Source: Palsa-504 sp963744005 (lineage in GTDB: Bacteria > Actinomycetota > Actinomycetes > Streptosporangiales > Streptosporangiaceae). From it: 64,000 nt of DNA. A program made the position numbers and the translations under genes. The stretch covers positions 1,674,001 to 1,738,000 of the forward strand of contig CAVURU010000003.1 of assembly GCA_963744005.1 (NCBI GenBank). Direction: 5' to 3'. The notes under the pieces are model-generated. The model searched no databases, was not told the origin of the DNA, and was given only the letters and a program-made list of their open reading frames with translations. Positions 17,101 through 24,822 of the stretch are shown here, piece after piece. The stretch's first letter is position 1, and the number at the start of each line of letters is the position of its first letter.

Positions 17101-18003
17101 ATGCCACGACGATGGTTCGTCGTCCTGGGCGTGATCACCGTGACGGGCGCGGGGGCCCTCACCGCGAGCGGGGCGTCGGCCGCGCCGCCGGACACGCGCC
17201 CGGGCGGGTGGCCCGGCCCCGGCGGCCCGGTGCACCTGGCCAGTCACCCAGTCATCCCCGGCCACGGCGGCCCCGGGGCCGGCTCTGGTGCCGGCTCTGG
17301 TGCCGGCTCTGGCGGCGGCGGTGGGGCCGGTTCGGGCGGCGGCTCCGGGCCGGCGGGCAGCTCCGGGCGGGGCGGCGGGGCGGCGCACAGCACGAACTGG
17401 TCGGGCTACGCCGGCACGTCGGGGATCTTTTCCGCCGTCTCGGCCAGCTGGACGCAGCCGGCCAGCAGCTGCGGCAGCGGCAATCAGTACGCCGCCTTCT
17501 GGGTCGGGCTTGACGGCCTGGCCAGCAGCACGGTCGAGCAGGTCGGCACCGAGGCGGACTGCCGCGGGCCGGACGCGTCGTACTACGCCTGGTACGAGCT
17601 GTATCCCGGCGCCTCGCAGAACTACCCTGACCCGGTCCAGCCGGGCGACCAGATCACGGCCAGCGTGACCTACCAGGGTGACGGGGAATTCAGCCTGTCC
17701 ATCGCGGACGCCACCCAGGGCTGGCGGCACACCACCCAGGCCGCGACGGGCCAGACGCCGGAGCTGTCCTCGGCCGAGGCGATAGCGGAGGCTCCGTGCT
17801 GCACGGCCGGCGGTGCCCCGCTGCCGCTGACCGACTTCGGCACGGTGAGCTTCACCGGCGTGACCGCCAACGGCTCACCCATCGGGGAGGCCGCCGGGCT
17901 GACTCAGGTGGCCATGGTGAACGACACGTCGGCCGACAAGGACGCGGTGTCCGAGCTGACCGACGGGCAGGACTTCAGCGCGACGTGGCTGAACAGCAGC
18001 TAG
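17101..18003 (+). CDS. Secreted G1-family (eqolisin-like) glutamic endopeptidase
   Basis: 300 residues. A Sec signal peptide (WFVVLGVITVTGAGALTA...SA) is followed by a Gly/Ser/Pro-rich linker (residues ~30-95, with repeated GAGS). The peptidase domain starts at HSTNWSGYAG. The expected catalytic Gln is Q147 (WVGLDGLASSTVEQVG) and the catalytic Glu is probably E226 in SAEAIAEAP; fungal members have Trp after this Glu, here replaced by Ala. Cysteine pairs (C124, C154, C233/C234) could form disulfides. G1 enzymes are acid proteases best known from fungi, but they occur in actinobacteria and acidophiles. It is preceded by a 170-base non-coding region with an AT-richer stretch (17029-17075) that probably holds its promoter. 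Confidence 0.87.
   Translation: MPRRWFVVLGVITVTGAGALTASGASAAPPDTRPGGWPGPGGPVHLASHPVIPGHGGPGAGSGAGSGAGSGGGGGAGSGGGSGPAGSSGRGGGAAHSTNWSGYAGTSGIFSAVSASWTQPASSCGSGNQYAAFWVGLDGLASSTVEQVGTEADCRGPDASYYAWYELYPGASQNYPDPVQPGDQITASVTYQGDGEFSLSIADATQGWRHTTQAATGQTPELSSAEAIAEAPCCTAGGAPLPLTDFGTVSFTGVTANGSPIGEAAGLTQVAMVNDTSADKDAVSELTDGQDFSATWLNSS
17275..17330 (+). repeat. GAGS-coding tandem repeat in peptidase linker
   Basis: A 12-base unit coding Gly-Ala-Gly-Ser is repeated about three times exactly and then degenerates. It forms the flexible linker between the signal peptide and the catalytic domain. Length variation between strains would be expected. Confidence 0.6.
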
Positions 18004-18211
18004 CCTGACTGCGGCCGATACGGCCCGGGTGAGCCGTTGCGGGTCTGGGACACGCGCCGGGCGGAAGCCCGAGGATCGTCACGTCCGGCCGGCGGGTAGC
18101 TATTATCCACGGTGGCTGGCTTCACCGCCCGAGCCTGGCCAGGCCGCATTACCGTGGGGAGTGCGTGCCGTCCGGGGAGAGCTGGCGCAGGCCAGGGCAG
18201 CAGGGGTAGGG

Positions 18212-19756
18212 GTGACCGGTTTGGCGGCGTTGCAGGCCGACGACCCGCGACAGGTGGGGTCGTACGTGCTGCTGGGCAGGCTCGGTACCGGCGGGATGGG
18301 ACGGGTGTACCTGGCCCGGTCACCGGGCGGGCGCCAGGTCGCGGTGAAGGTGATCCGGCCGACGCTGGCCGAGGACTCCGGGTTCCGGGAGCGGTTCGCG
18401 CGCGAGGTGGCCTCGGCCCGCAAGGTGGGCGGCCTGTTCACCGCGCAGGTGGTGGACGCCGACCTGAACAGCCCGCTGCCGTGGCTGGTCACCGCGTACG
18501 TGCCCGGCATGTCGCTGGCCGAGGCGGTGGAGCGGCAGGGCCCGCTGCCGCCCGCCACGGTGCTGTCCCTGGCGGCCGGGCTGGCCGAGGGCCTCAACGC
18601 GATCCACCGGGCCGGGGTCATCCACCGCGACCTGAAGCCGTCCAACGTGCTGCTGGCCCCGGACGGGCCGCGGATCATCGACTTCGGGATCGCGTCGGCG
18701 ATGGACGCCACGTCGCTGACCGGGGCGGGCCACATGGTCGGCTCCCCCGCGTTCATGTCCCCGGAGCAGGCTCAGGGCCAGCAGGTCGGCCCGGCCAGCG
18801 ACATGTTCAGCCTGGGCGGCGTGCTGACCTACGCGGCCCGGGGCCAGGGGGCGTTCGGCACCGGGGAGACGAACGCGCTGCTGTACCGCGTGGTGCACGG
18901 CACGCCCAGCCTGGACGGGGTGCCGGGCATGCTGCGCCCGCTGGTCAGCCGGTGCCTGGCGCGCGACCCGCGGCAGCGGCCCACCCCGGCGGAGTTCCTG
19001 GCCGGGCTGACCGCGGCCTATCCGCCGGCGGCGGACCTGTCGGACTGGCTGCCGGCCCGGCTCGCGGACGTAACCGCGCAGCGGACCGCGGCGGCGGCCG
19101 AGCCGCTGACGGCCGACAGTCCCGGCCCGGCACCCGGGCCAGGAACCGAAGACCGGCGCGCGGGCCAGGGGTTCGGCCAGGCCCGGCACGGCCAGGAGCA
19201 GCCGGGCCGGCGGCGGCCGGGCCGGCGGGCCTGGGTGGCGGCCGGCGCCGCGGTGGCGGGCGTGGCGGCCGTGGTCGCGGTGGTGCTGTCCCTGGGCCAC
19301 CCCGCGCCCGCCGCGGGCGCGCGGTCCAGCCCGAGCGCCACCCCGACGGTAGGCGGCCTGCAGCTGGACCAGTTCCGGGCGGGCGACTGCCTGACCGGCG
19401 ACAACATGCAGCTGAACACGAGCAACCCGTGGCCTAAGGTGACCCGGGCCGTGCCCTGCAGCCAGCCGCACACCGCGGAAGTGTTCCTGGCCAACGACAG
19501 CTTCTGGCCGCAGCAGAGCTCGTTCCCGGGCAGCGACGCCATCAGCAAGGACGGCAACGCGGCGTGCAACAACGCGTTCCGCAGCTACATCGGGATCGGG
19601 TACTCCAAGTCGATCTACACCTGGACCAACATCATCCCGGACGCGGCGACCTGGCCGAACGGTGACCGGGCCCTGCACTGCATCGCCTACTACAGCACGT
19701 CCGCCCGGCCGTCCGGGGCGACCATGAGCACGTCGATCAAGGGCACGAAGAAGTAA
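18212..19756 (+). CDS. Ser/Thr protein kinase (PknB-type) with C-terminal septum-formation-like domain
   Basis: About 514 residues from GTG at 18212, which follows AGGGGTAGG; the open frame extends upstream to 18029 without a better start. The kinase domain covers ~15-270 with GTGGMGRVY, Lys46, HRDLKPSN (Asp140), DFG (Asp157) and GSPAFMSPEQ, so it should be active. A Pro/Arg/Gln linker leads to one membrane helix (~340-362). The external domain (~380-510) has the pattern GDCLTG ... VPCSQPHTAEVF, as in actinobacterial 'septum formation' domains, and paired cysteines. The protein would sense an extracellular cue and phosphorylate cytoplasmic targets. A weak -10 (TATTAT, 18101-18106) lies about 100 bases upstream. 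Confidence 0.9.
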   Translation: MTGLAALQADDPRQVGSYVLLGRLGTGGMGRVYLARSPGGRQVAVKVIRPTLAEDSGFRERFAREVASARKVGGLFTAQVVDADLNSPLPWLVTAYVPGMSLAEAVERQGPLPPATVLSLAAGLAEGLNAIHRAGVIHRDLKPSNVLLAPDGPRIIDFGIASAMDATSLTGAGHMVGSPAFMSPEQAQGQQVGPASDMFSLGGVLTYAARGQGAFGTGETNALLYRVVHGTPSLDGVPGMLRPLVSRCLARDPRQRPTPAEFLAGLTAAYPPAADLSDWLPARLADVTAQRTAAAAEPLTADSPGPAPGPGTEDRRAGQGFGQARHGQEQPGRRRPGRRAWVAAGAAVAGVAAVVAVVLSLGHPAPAAGARSSPSATPTVGGLQLDQFRAGDCLTGDNMQLNTSNPWPKVTRAVPCSQPHTAEVFLANDSFWPQQSSFPGSDAISKDGNAACNNAFRSYIGIGYSKSIYTWTNIIPDAATWPNGDRALHCIAYYSTSARPSGATMSTSIKGTKK

Positions 19757-19765
19757 CCCGGCGGG

Positions 19766-21247
19766 TCAGGACGGGACCGGCGCGGGCCGCAGCGCAGCCG
19801 GGCTGATGTCGGGAAGCTCGCGGACGCCGAACATGTCCCGCAGCGCGGTCAGGGCGGCCAGCTCGCCGCACCGGCCGTGCACCCCGGGCACCGGCGGGGT
19901 GGCCGACGAGCACAGGTAGACGCCCCGGATCGGGGTGCGGTACGGGTTCCACTGCCTGGTGGGCCGGAACACGGTCTGCCCCAGGGTCTGCAGGCCGACG
20001 GCGATGTCCCCGCCGACATAGTTCGGGTTGGCCGCCTCCTCGGCGGCGGCGGTGCGCACGCAGCGGGCCAGGACCAGGTCGCGGAAGCCGGGCGCGAACC
20101 GCTCGATCTGCGCCTCGATCCGGTCCGTGACGTCCACGTCGGAGCCGGACGGCACGTGGGTGTAGGCCCACAGCGTGTGGCGCCCGGCCGGCGCGCGGGA
20201 CGGGTCGGCGACCCCGGGCTGGGTGACCAGCACGTACGGGTTGTCCGGATGCTTGCCCGCGACGACCTCGGCCTCGGCCGCGGCCATCTCCTCGAAGGTG
20301 CCGCCCAGGTGCAGGGTGCCGGCCCGGCGGCAGTCCTCGTTGGTCCACGGCACCGGGCCGGACAGCGCGAAGTCCACCTTGCAGACGCCCGCGCCGTACC
20401 GGTAGCGGCGCAGCGCAGCGCGGTAACGGCCGGGCAGCCGGTTGCCGGCCAGCTCGTCCAGGGCGCGCGGGGAGGTGTCGAGAAGGACCGCGGCGCCGGC
20501 CGGGAGGTCGGCCAGGGAGCGCACCCACCGGCCGGTCTCGATGCTGCCGCCCGCGGCGCGGACGGCGTCGGCCATGACGTCGGTGATCCGGGCGCTGCCG
20601 CCCTCGATGACCGGCCAGCCCGTCCCGTGCGCGAGCAGGACGAGCATGAGGCCGATGCCGCCGGTCGGGACGTCGGTGAACCTCATCATCGAGTGGGCCG
20701 CGGCGCCGCCCATGATGGCGCGGGCCTCCTGGGTGCCCCAGCGCCGGACCAGGGCCGAGACGGGCAGCACGCCGCGAGCGCCGTAGGAGGCCATGACCAG
20801 CGGATGGGCGGGCAGCCGGCGCAGCGGGCGGAGCAGCTCGGCGCAGATGTCGTCCAGGTGCCGGACCATCGGGGTGAGCAGGCGCCGGTAGGCCCGGCCG
20901 TCGGGGCCGAGCCGGGCGGCGGTCTCCAGCACCGAGCGGTACACGGCGGCGGCGCGGCCGCCGTCCAGCGGGTTGGCGAACTCGACCTCAGGGCGGGCGA
21001 ACCGGACCCCGCGCGCGGCCAGGTCGAAGCGGCGGAAGAAGGGCGAGGCCAGGGCGAGCGGGTGGGCGGCGGAGCACACGTCGTGGCGGAAGCCCGGCAG
21101 GGTGAGCTCGGAGGTCCGGCAGCCGCCGCCGATGTCCGGGGCACCCTCGATGACCTGGACCTTCAGTCCCGCCGCGGCCAGGGTTACGGCCGCAGCCAGG
21201 CCGTTCGGGCCGCTGCCCACGATCACCGCGTCCGGGTTTCCCCCCAT
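19766..21247 (-). CDS. FAD-dependent oxidoreductase, phytoene-desaturase/RetSat-like
   Basis: 493 residues. The FAD-binding Rossmann motif is at the extreme N-terminus (AVIVGSGPNGLAAAVTLAAAG, Glu at the end of strand 2 in VQVIEGAP), followed by GGGCRTSELTLPGF, a strong match to carotenoid desaturase-like enzymes. The C-terminus has GVYLCSSATPPVPGVHGRCG, which closes over the flavin. No carotenoid genes are nearby, and many actinobacterial members of this group are of unknown substrate. It is the last gene of the reverse-strand run that starts with the PP2C phosphatase; the preceding unknown gene ends 24 bases upstream. Confidence 0.88.
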   Translation of the reverse strand: MGGNPDAVIVGSGPNGLAAAVTLAAAGLKVQVIEGAPDIGGGCRTSELTLPGFRHDVCSAAHPLALASPFFRRFDLAARGVRFARPEVEFANPLDGGRAAAVYRSVLETAARLGPDGRAYRRLLTPMVRHLDDICAELLRPLRRLPAHPLVMASYGARGVLPVSALVRRWGTQEARAIMGGAAAHSMMRFTDVPTGGIGLMLVLLAHGTGWPVIEGGSARITDVMADAVRAAGGSIETGRWVRSLADLPAGAAVLLDTSPRALDELAGNRLPGRYRAALRRYRYGAGVCKVDFALSGPVPWTNEDCRRAGTLHLGGTFEEMAAAEAEVVAGKHPDNPYVLVTQPGVADPSRAPAGRHTLWAYTHVPSGSDVDVTDRIEAQIERFAPGFRDLVLARCVRTAAAEEAANPNYVGGDIAVGLQTLGQTVFRPTRQWNPYRTPIRGVYLCSSATPPVPGVHGRCGELAALTALRDMFGVRELPDISPAALRPAPVPS

Positions 21248-21271
21248 GCTGCCCCTTCTGCTCGCGCTGCG

Positions 21272-22085
21272 CTACGTGCGCCGGCGATCCGGCCGGAGCG
21301 CGCGGGCCAGGCTGGTCACCGGGGCGGCGATGGTCTGCAGCATGCTGCGGATCATCGAGTTGTGCCAGACGTTCCCCGCGTGACGCCACTGTCGCTTGGA
21401 GTCTACGCAGGTGGCGGTCAGGGCGACCTGCGGGCCCGCGACACCGAGCCGGCGGCCGAGCGCGGTCAGCGTGGCGTCCCAGAACCTGTCTTCCTTGCGG
21501 TAGCCGCCGAAGGTCATGCCGATCTCGTACAGCGGGTCGTTCGCGCGCATCAGGACCAGGGCCTGCACGATGGTCTGCGTCGCCCTCGCGCTCGGCGGAG
21601 AAGGTGATCCAGCCCGCGAACATGTGCCCCTGCGGGGTCATCAAGGTGAACGACTCGGAGTCGGCGTACAGGACGAACACCCCGGTGGACAGCTTGACGC
21701 CGCCGCCGACGGCCAGGTCCAGCAGGGCTACGTCCCCGGGGTTGATCCCGGTGAGGGCGCCGGCGAACCGGTTGCCCCGGGGCCAGAACTCCGGGAAATG
21801 CTCCCGCCAGGTGGCGATGGCGCGTTCCGGGGCGATCGCGGGACCGACGTTCATCCGGTACGTCTTCTGCCACATCTTGCCGAAGCCCTGCACCGGGCCG
21901 GTCAGCCGACGGCCCGCCACGTTGGTGCCGCGGACCCCGTCCCGCGCCTGCACCTGGAGCCGCTCGACCTTCGGCGCCCAGCTGGCCGCGTCCCTCGGCT
22001 CGCCCGGCGCGGACGCGGCCTCGCGGGCGCTCAGCCCGATCTGCTCGGCCGACCTGACCCGGTCCGGGCCTGCTGTCTCGGTCAT
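21272..22085 (-). pseudogene. Conserved protein of unknown function, interrupted by one frame break
   Basis: From ATG at 22085 (behind GGGGAGGGG) the protein reads through MWQKTYRMNVG, REHFPEFWPRGNRF, ALTGINPGDVALLDL and LMTPQGHMFAGWITFSAE. Near 21575-21600 the frame is lost. The neighbouring frame then gives IVQALVLMRANDPLYEIGM, YRKEDRFWDATL and VDSKRQWRHAGNVWHN, ending at 21272. The join is clean, so the intact protein would be about 270 residues. The residues look like a lipocalin- or START-like beta-rich fold, but I do not recognise the family with certainty. It sits 13 bases after a STAS gene and 24 bases before the oxidoreductase, in one operon. The break may be a sequencing indel. Confidence 0.65.
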
Positions 22086-22098
22086 CGTGACCCCTCCC

Positions 22099-22455
22099 CT
22101 ACCTGGCGGCGCCGCTGAGCGCCGATTCCTCGCTGTCGTAGATGGTGATGGCCTCGTCCAGCCGGGTGAGCTCGAAGATCTCCCGGTAGTGGTCGCTCAG
22201 CCCGTAGGCGGCCAGCTGCTGGCGCTGCCGGTTCGCGCGGACCAGGAGGGTGACCAGCATGCCGATGCCGCCGCTGTTCATGTACTCCAGGCCGGCGAAG
22301 TTCAGCACGAGCCGGCTCGTCCGGCCGTCGCTGGCCGTCTCGTAGGCCGACATCAGCACGGGCTCGCAGGCCGCGGTGACCTCTCCCTTGATGTCGACGA
22401 CGGCCACCTCGTCGCCGATCCGCCGGACGTCCATGGTGATGGCCGGTGCGCTCAT
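22099..22455 (-). CDS. STAS-domain anti-sigma factor antagonist (RsbV/SpoIIAA-like), copy 2
   Basis: 118 residues, the whole length being one STAS domain. The phosphorylatable serine is S61 in LEYMNSGGIGML. The start is ATG at 22455 behind GGGGAGGAATC. In partner switching the unphosphorylated form binds an RsbW-like kinase and frees a sigma factor. It is close in sequence to the other STAS gene 50 bases upstream (shared SDHYREIFELTRLDEAI versus SPHYREIFDITRLSDFI), so they are a local duplication. Confidence 0.92.
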   Translation of the reverse strand: MSAPAITMDVRRIGDEVAVVDIKGEVTAACEPVLMSAYETASDGRTSRLVLNFAGLEYMNSGGIGMLVTLLVRANRQRQQLAAYGLSDHYREIFELTRLDEAITIYDSEESALSGAAR

Positions 22456-22504
22456 GAGATTCCTCCCCTAATGACCCTGGTACTGCGGTAGTTCGCGGGC
22501 CGCG

Positions 22505-22870
22505 CTAGGCGGCTGGTCCGGTGAGCTGGCTGACGGCGCGGTCGAGGTCAGGGAAGAGCTCGATGAAGTCAGACAGCCTGGTGATGTCGAAGATCTCGCG
22601 GTAGTGCGGGGACAGCCCGCTGGCGACGACCTTCCGGCGCTGCGCCCGGGCTCGGGCCAGGACGCTGACGATCAGCGCGATGCCGGTGGAGTTGATGTAG
22701 TCGACCTTGGCGAAGTCGAGCACCACGGTGCCGAGGGCCGCGTCGTGGTCGACCGCCGCGGCGTAGGCGTCGGTCAGCACGTCGGCGGCGGACCCGTCGA
22801 CCTCGCCGGAGAGCTCGATGACGGCGGCGCCCGGTACTAGCCGCGTCTTGGCTTCACACATGCTCGCCAT
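22505..22870 (-). CDS. STAS-domain anti-sigma factor antagonist (RsbV/SpoIIAA-like), copy 1
   Basis: About 121 residues with the phospho-acceptor S61 in VDYINSTGIALIV. ATG at 22870 is chosen because GGGAGGT lies six bases upstream; ATG at 22861 is possible. Either start lies inside the end of the RsbW-like kinase gene (stop at 22854), so translation is coupled. The immediate pairing of kinase and antagonist is the classic partner-switch layout. Confidence 0.9.
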   Translation of the reverse strand: MASMCEAKTRLVPGAAVIELSGEVDGSAADVLTDAYAAAVDHDAALGTVVLDFAKVDYINSTGIALIVSVLARARAQRRKVVASGLSPHYREIFDITRLSDFIELFPDLDRAVSQLTGPAA

Positions 22871-23336
22871 TGGGAGCACCTCCCGTTCGCATGGTCAGCC
22901 AGATGGTGTGCCGCTGGCCATTGGTTGTCACGTCCATGGCGTCGACCATGTTGCGGATGAGGAACAGGCCCCACCCTCGGGGGCTCTGCCCGCCGTCGAG
23001 CTTCTTGAGCAGGTCAGGCTCCTCGGCCGGGCGGGCCGAGACGGGCGCTTCGCCGCCCTGGTCGGAGATGGACACCACGATCTGGTCGCCGTCCTGGGTG
23101 ACCTCGACCTGCACCGGGATCTCGGCCCGGTTCTTGTTGCCGTGCTCGATGGCGTTCATGGTGGCCTCGGCCACGGCGGTCTTGAGCTTCTCCAGCCGGT
23201 CCGGCGGCAGGCCCAGCCCGGCCACGCTGCTCGCCACCCGGGCCAGGGCGAGGCGCTCGTTACCGGGCGCGCTGGGCAGCTCGAAGGCGTCTAGCCGGCG
23301 CGGCGTGCCGGGCGCGGGGCGGGCGACGTGAGTCAT
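22854..23336 (-). CDS. RsbW-like anti-sigma factor / serine kinase (HATPase_c)
   Basis: 160 residues. The GHKL ATPase motifs are present: N box VAEATMNAIEHGNKN, G1 box SDQGGEAP and G2 box GWGLFLIRNMVD. The start ATG at 23336 follows AGGAGGGCTCGCG and overlaps the phosphatase stop by four bases (ATGA). The protein should phosphorylate one or both STAS proteins encoded just after it and hold a sigma factor, not encoded in this operon, in check. The ECF-type sigma at 27730-29175 is not a typical target of such kinases. Confidence 0.92.
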   Translation of the reverse strand: MTHVARPAPGTPRRLDAFELPSAPGNERLALARVASSVAGLGLPPDRLEKLKTAVAEATMNAIEHGNKNRAEIPVQVEVTQDGDQIVVSISDQGGEAPVSARPAEEPDLLKKLDGGQSPRGWGLFLIRNMVDAMDVTTNGQRHTIWLTMRTGGAPNGEHV

Positions 23337-24682
23337 CGCGAGCCCTCCTGGGGGTGGTCGTGGCGGTCGTGGGCCCAGGCGGACGGCGATCGCTGGAGCG
23401 AGACGAGGGTGATGTCGTCTTCCTGCTCGTGATCGGCGCCGGTGAAGCTGGCCAGCTCGGTCAGGCACAGGTCGATCAGGGCCTCGCCGGAGGGTCCCTT
23501 GCCGACCAGCGCCGAGACCCGCGGGAAGCCGAACATCTCGCGGTCGGGCGCGTGGGCCTCGGCCAGGCCGTCGCTGTGCAGCAGCGCGCAGTCGCCCGGC
23601 TCGAACTGGAAGGTCATCTCCTCGTACGGCATGCCGGGCATCAGGCCCAGCGGCATGCCGCGGGCGCGCAGCTCCTGCACGCCGGCCTGGGTGCGCACGT
23701 ACGGGACGTCGTGCCCGGCGTTGGCGAACTCCACATGGCCGCTGACCGGGTCCAGGACCAGGGCCAGGCAGGTGACGAACATGTGAGCCGGGATGTCGAC
23801 GCAGAGCATGTCGTTGACGTGGCCGAGGACCGGGCCGGGCGAGATGAGCCGCGGCGCGGCGTCCCGCAGCAGCGAATGGGTGCTGGCCATGACCAGGGCG
23901 GCGGGCACGCCCTTGTCGGTCACGTCACCGACCACGAACATGACCCGCCCGTCCGGCAGCGGGATGAAGTCGTAGAAGTCGCCGCCGACGGTCCTGGCCG
24001 GCCGGTAGAAGGCGGCCACGTGCCAGCTGGGCAGGTCGGGCAGCTCCTTGGGCAGGAACTGCTGCTGGATGAGCTGGGCGATCTTCAGCTCCTGGTCGAT
24101 CCGCTCCCGCTGCCGGGCTTCGGCCTCCTGCTGGCGGACCAGCTGGCCGACCCGCATGGCCGGAGCGGCGTAGCCGGCCAGCGAGTTGAGCAGCCGCAGG
24201 TCGTCGGTCGAGTAGCCGCGCTCGGAGCGCCGGGGGCCCAGGCTGAGCAGGCCGACCAGGCTGCCCGAGGAGATGAGGGGCACGACCAGCACCACGCCCG
24301 CGGCCCGCAGCGCCTCCAGGGCCGGCGAGCGCAGCTCCAGCCGGGTGATGTCCACGGCGCTGGCCGCGCTGAGCAGGTAGCCGATCAGCGGGTCGTTGGA
24401 GGCCAGGTCGAGCTCCGGTCCGGCGGCCATGACGCTCGGCGCGAGCGGCGCGGCGTCGGCCGCGGCCGGCGTCGCGCGGCGCCGCCAGCCGCGCCGGCGG
24501 GACTCGGGACCGGCCGGGCTCGGGACCGGCCGGGCTGGCGCTTGGCAGCGCCGGGGCCGCCCCGGCCGGCCCGTCTGCGGCCGGCGAACTCGGGGCCGCG
24601 ATCCCGGAGGCCCCCTCAGGCACCACCTCGGCCGCGCGGGACACTGGAGCAGTCCGCCGGCTCTCCCCACCTGTTGCGTCAT
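23333..24682 (-). CDS. GAF-like + PP2C (SpoIIE/RsbU-type) phosphatase, N-terminus altered by a 16-bp duplication
   Basis: The catalytic SpoIIE-type domain is intact: VGGDFYDFIPLPDGR, VVGDVTDKGVPAALVMA, NAGHDVPYV and LLHSDGLAEA hold the metal-binding aspartates. It is preceded by a coiled coil (REQERIDQEL-like) and a GAF-like sensor (~residues 100-190). It should dephosphorylate the STAS proteins of the same operon and so activate a sigma factor. The first ~80 codons from ATG 24682 (with GGAG upstream) are Arg/Pro-rich with poor codon use. An alternative frame from GTG 24644 has normal codon use and meets the downstream frame exactly if one copy of the 16-bp repeat at 24503-24536 is removed. 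The annotated N-terminus is therefore doubtful. Confidence 0.85.
   Translation of the reverse strand: MTQQVGRAGGLLQCPARPRWCLRGPPGSRPRVRRPQTGRPGRPRRCQAPARPVPSPAGPESRRRGWRRRATPAAADAAPLAPSVMAAGPELDLASNDPLIGYLLSAASAVDITRLELRSPALEALRAAGVVLVVPLISSGSLVGLLSLGPRRSERGYSTDDLRLLNSLAGYAAPAMRVGQLVRQQEAEARQRERIDQELKIAQLIQQQFLPKELPDLPSWHVAAFYRPARTVGGDFYDFIPLPDGRVMFVVGDVTDKGVPAALVMASTHSLLRDAAPRLISPGPVLGHVNDMLCVDIPAHMFVTCLALVLDPVSGHVEFANAGHDVPYVRTQAGVQELRARGMPLGLMPGMPYEEMTFQFEPGDCALLHSDGLAEAHAPDREMFGFPRVSALVGKGPSGEALIDLCLTELASFTGADHEQEDDITLVSLQRSPSAWAHDRHDHPQEGSR
24503..24536. repeat. 16-bp tandem duplication inside the phosphatase gene
   Basis: TCGGGACCGGCCGGGC occurs at 24504-24519 and again at 24520-24535. 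Sixteen is not a multiple of three, so the extra copy changes the reading frame. With one copy, the good-codon frame upstream joins the phosphatase frame (reading ASPAGPE then SRRRGW). Confidence 0.85.
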
Positions 24683-24822
24683 GTCACACTCCGGGTTCGC
24701 GGCTGGTCTTTCGACGCACAATCAGCCTAGGAAGATTGCGATACGGGATCGTTACGGCCGTCAAGTCCCTGGCGGTAGTTTTTTACGCGCATGCGTTACG
24801 GTGAGCCGGTGGGACGTTGGCG

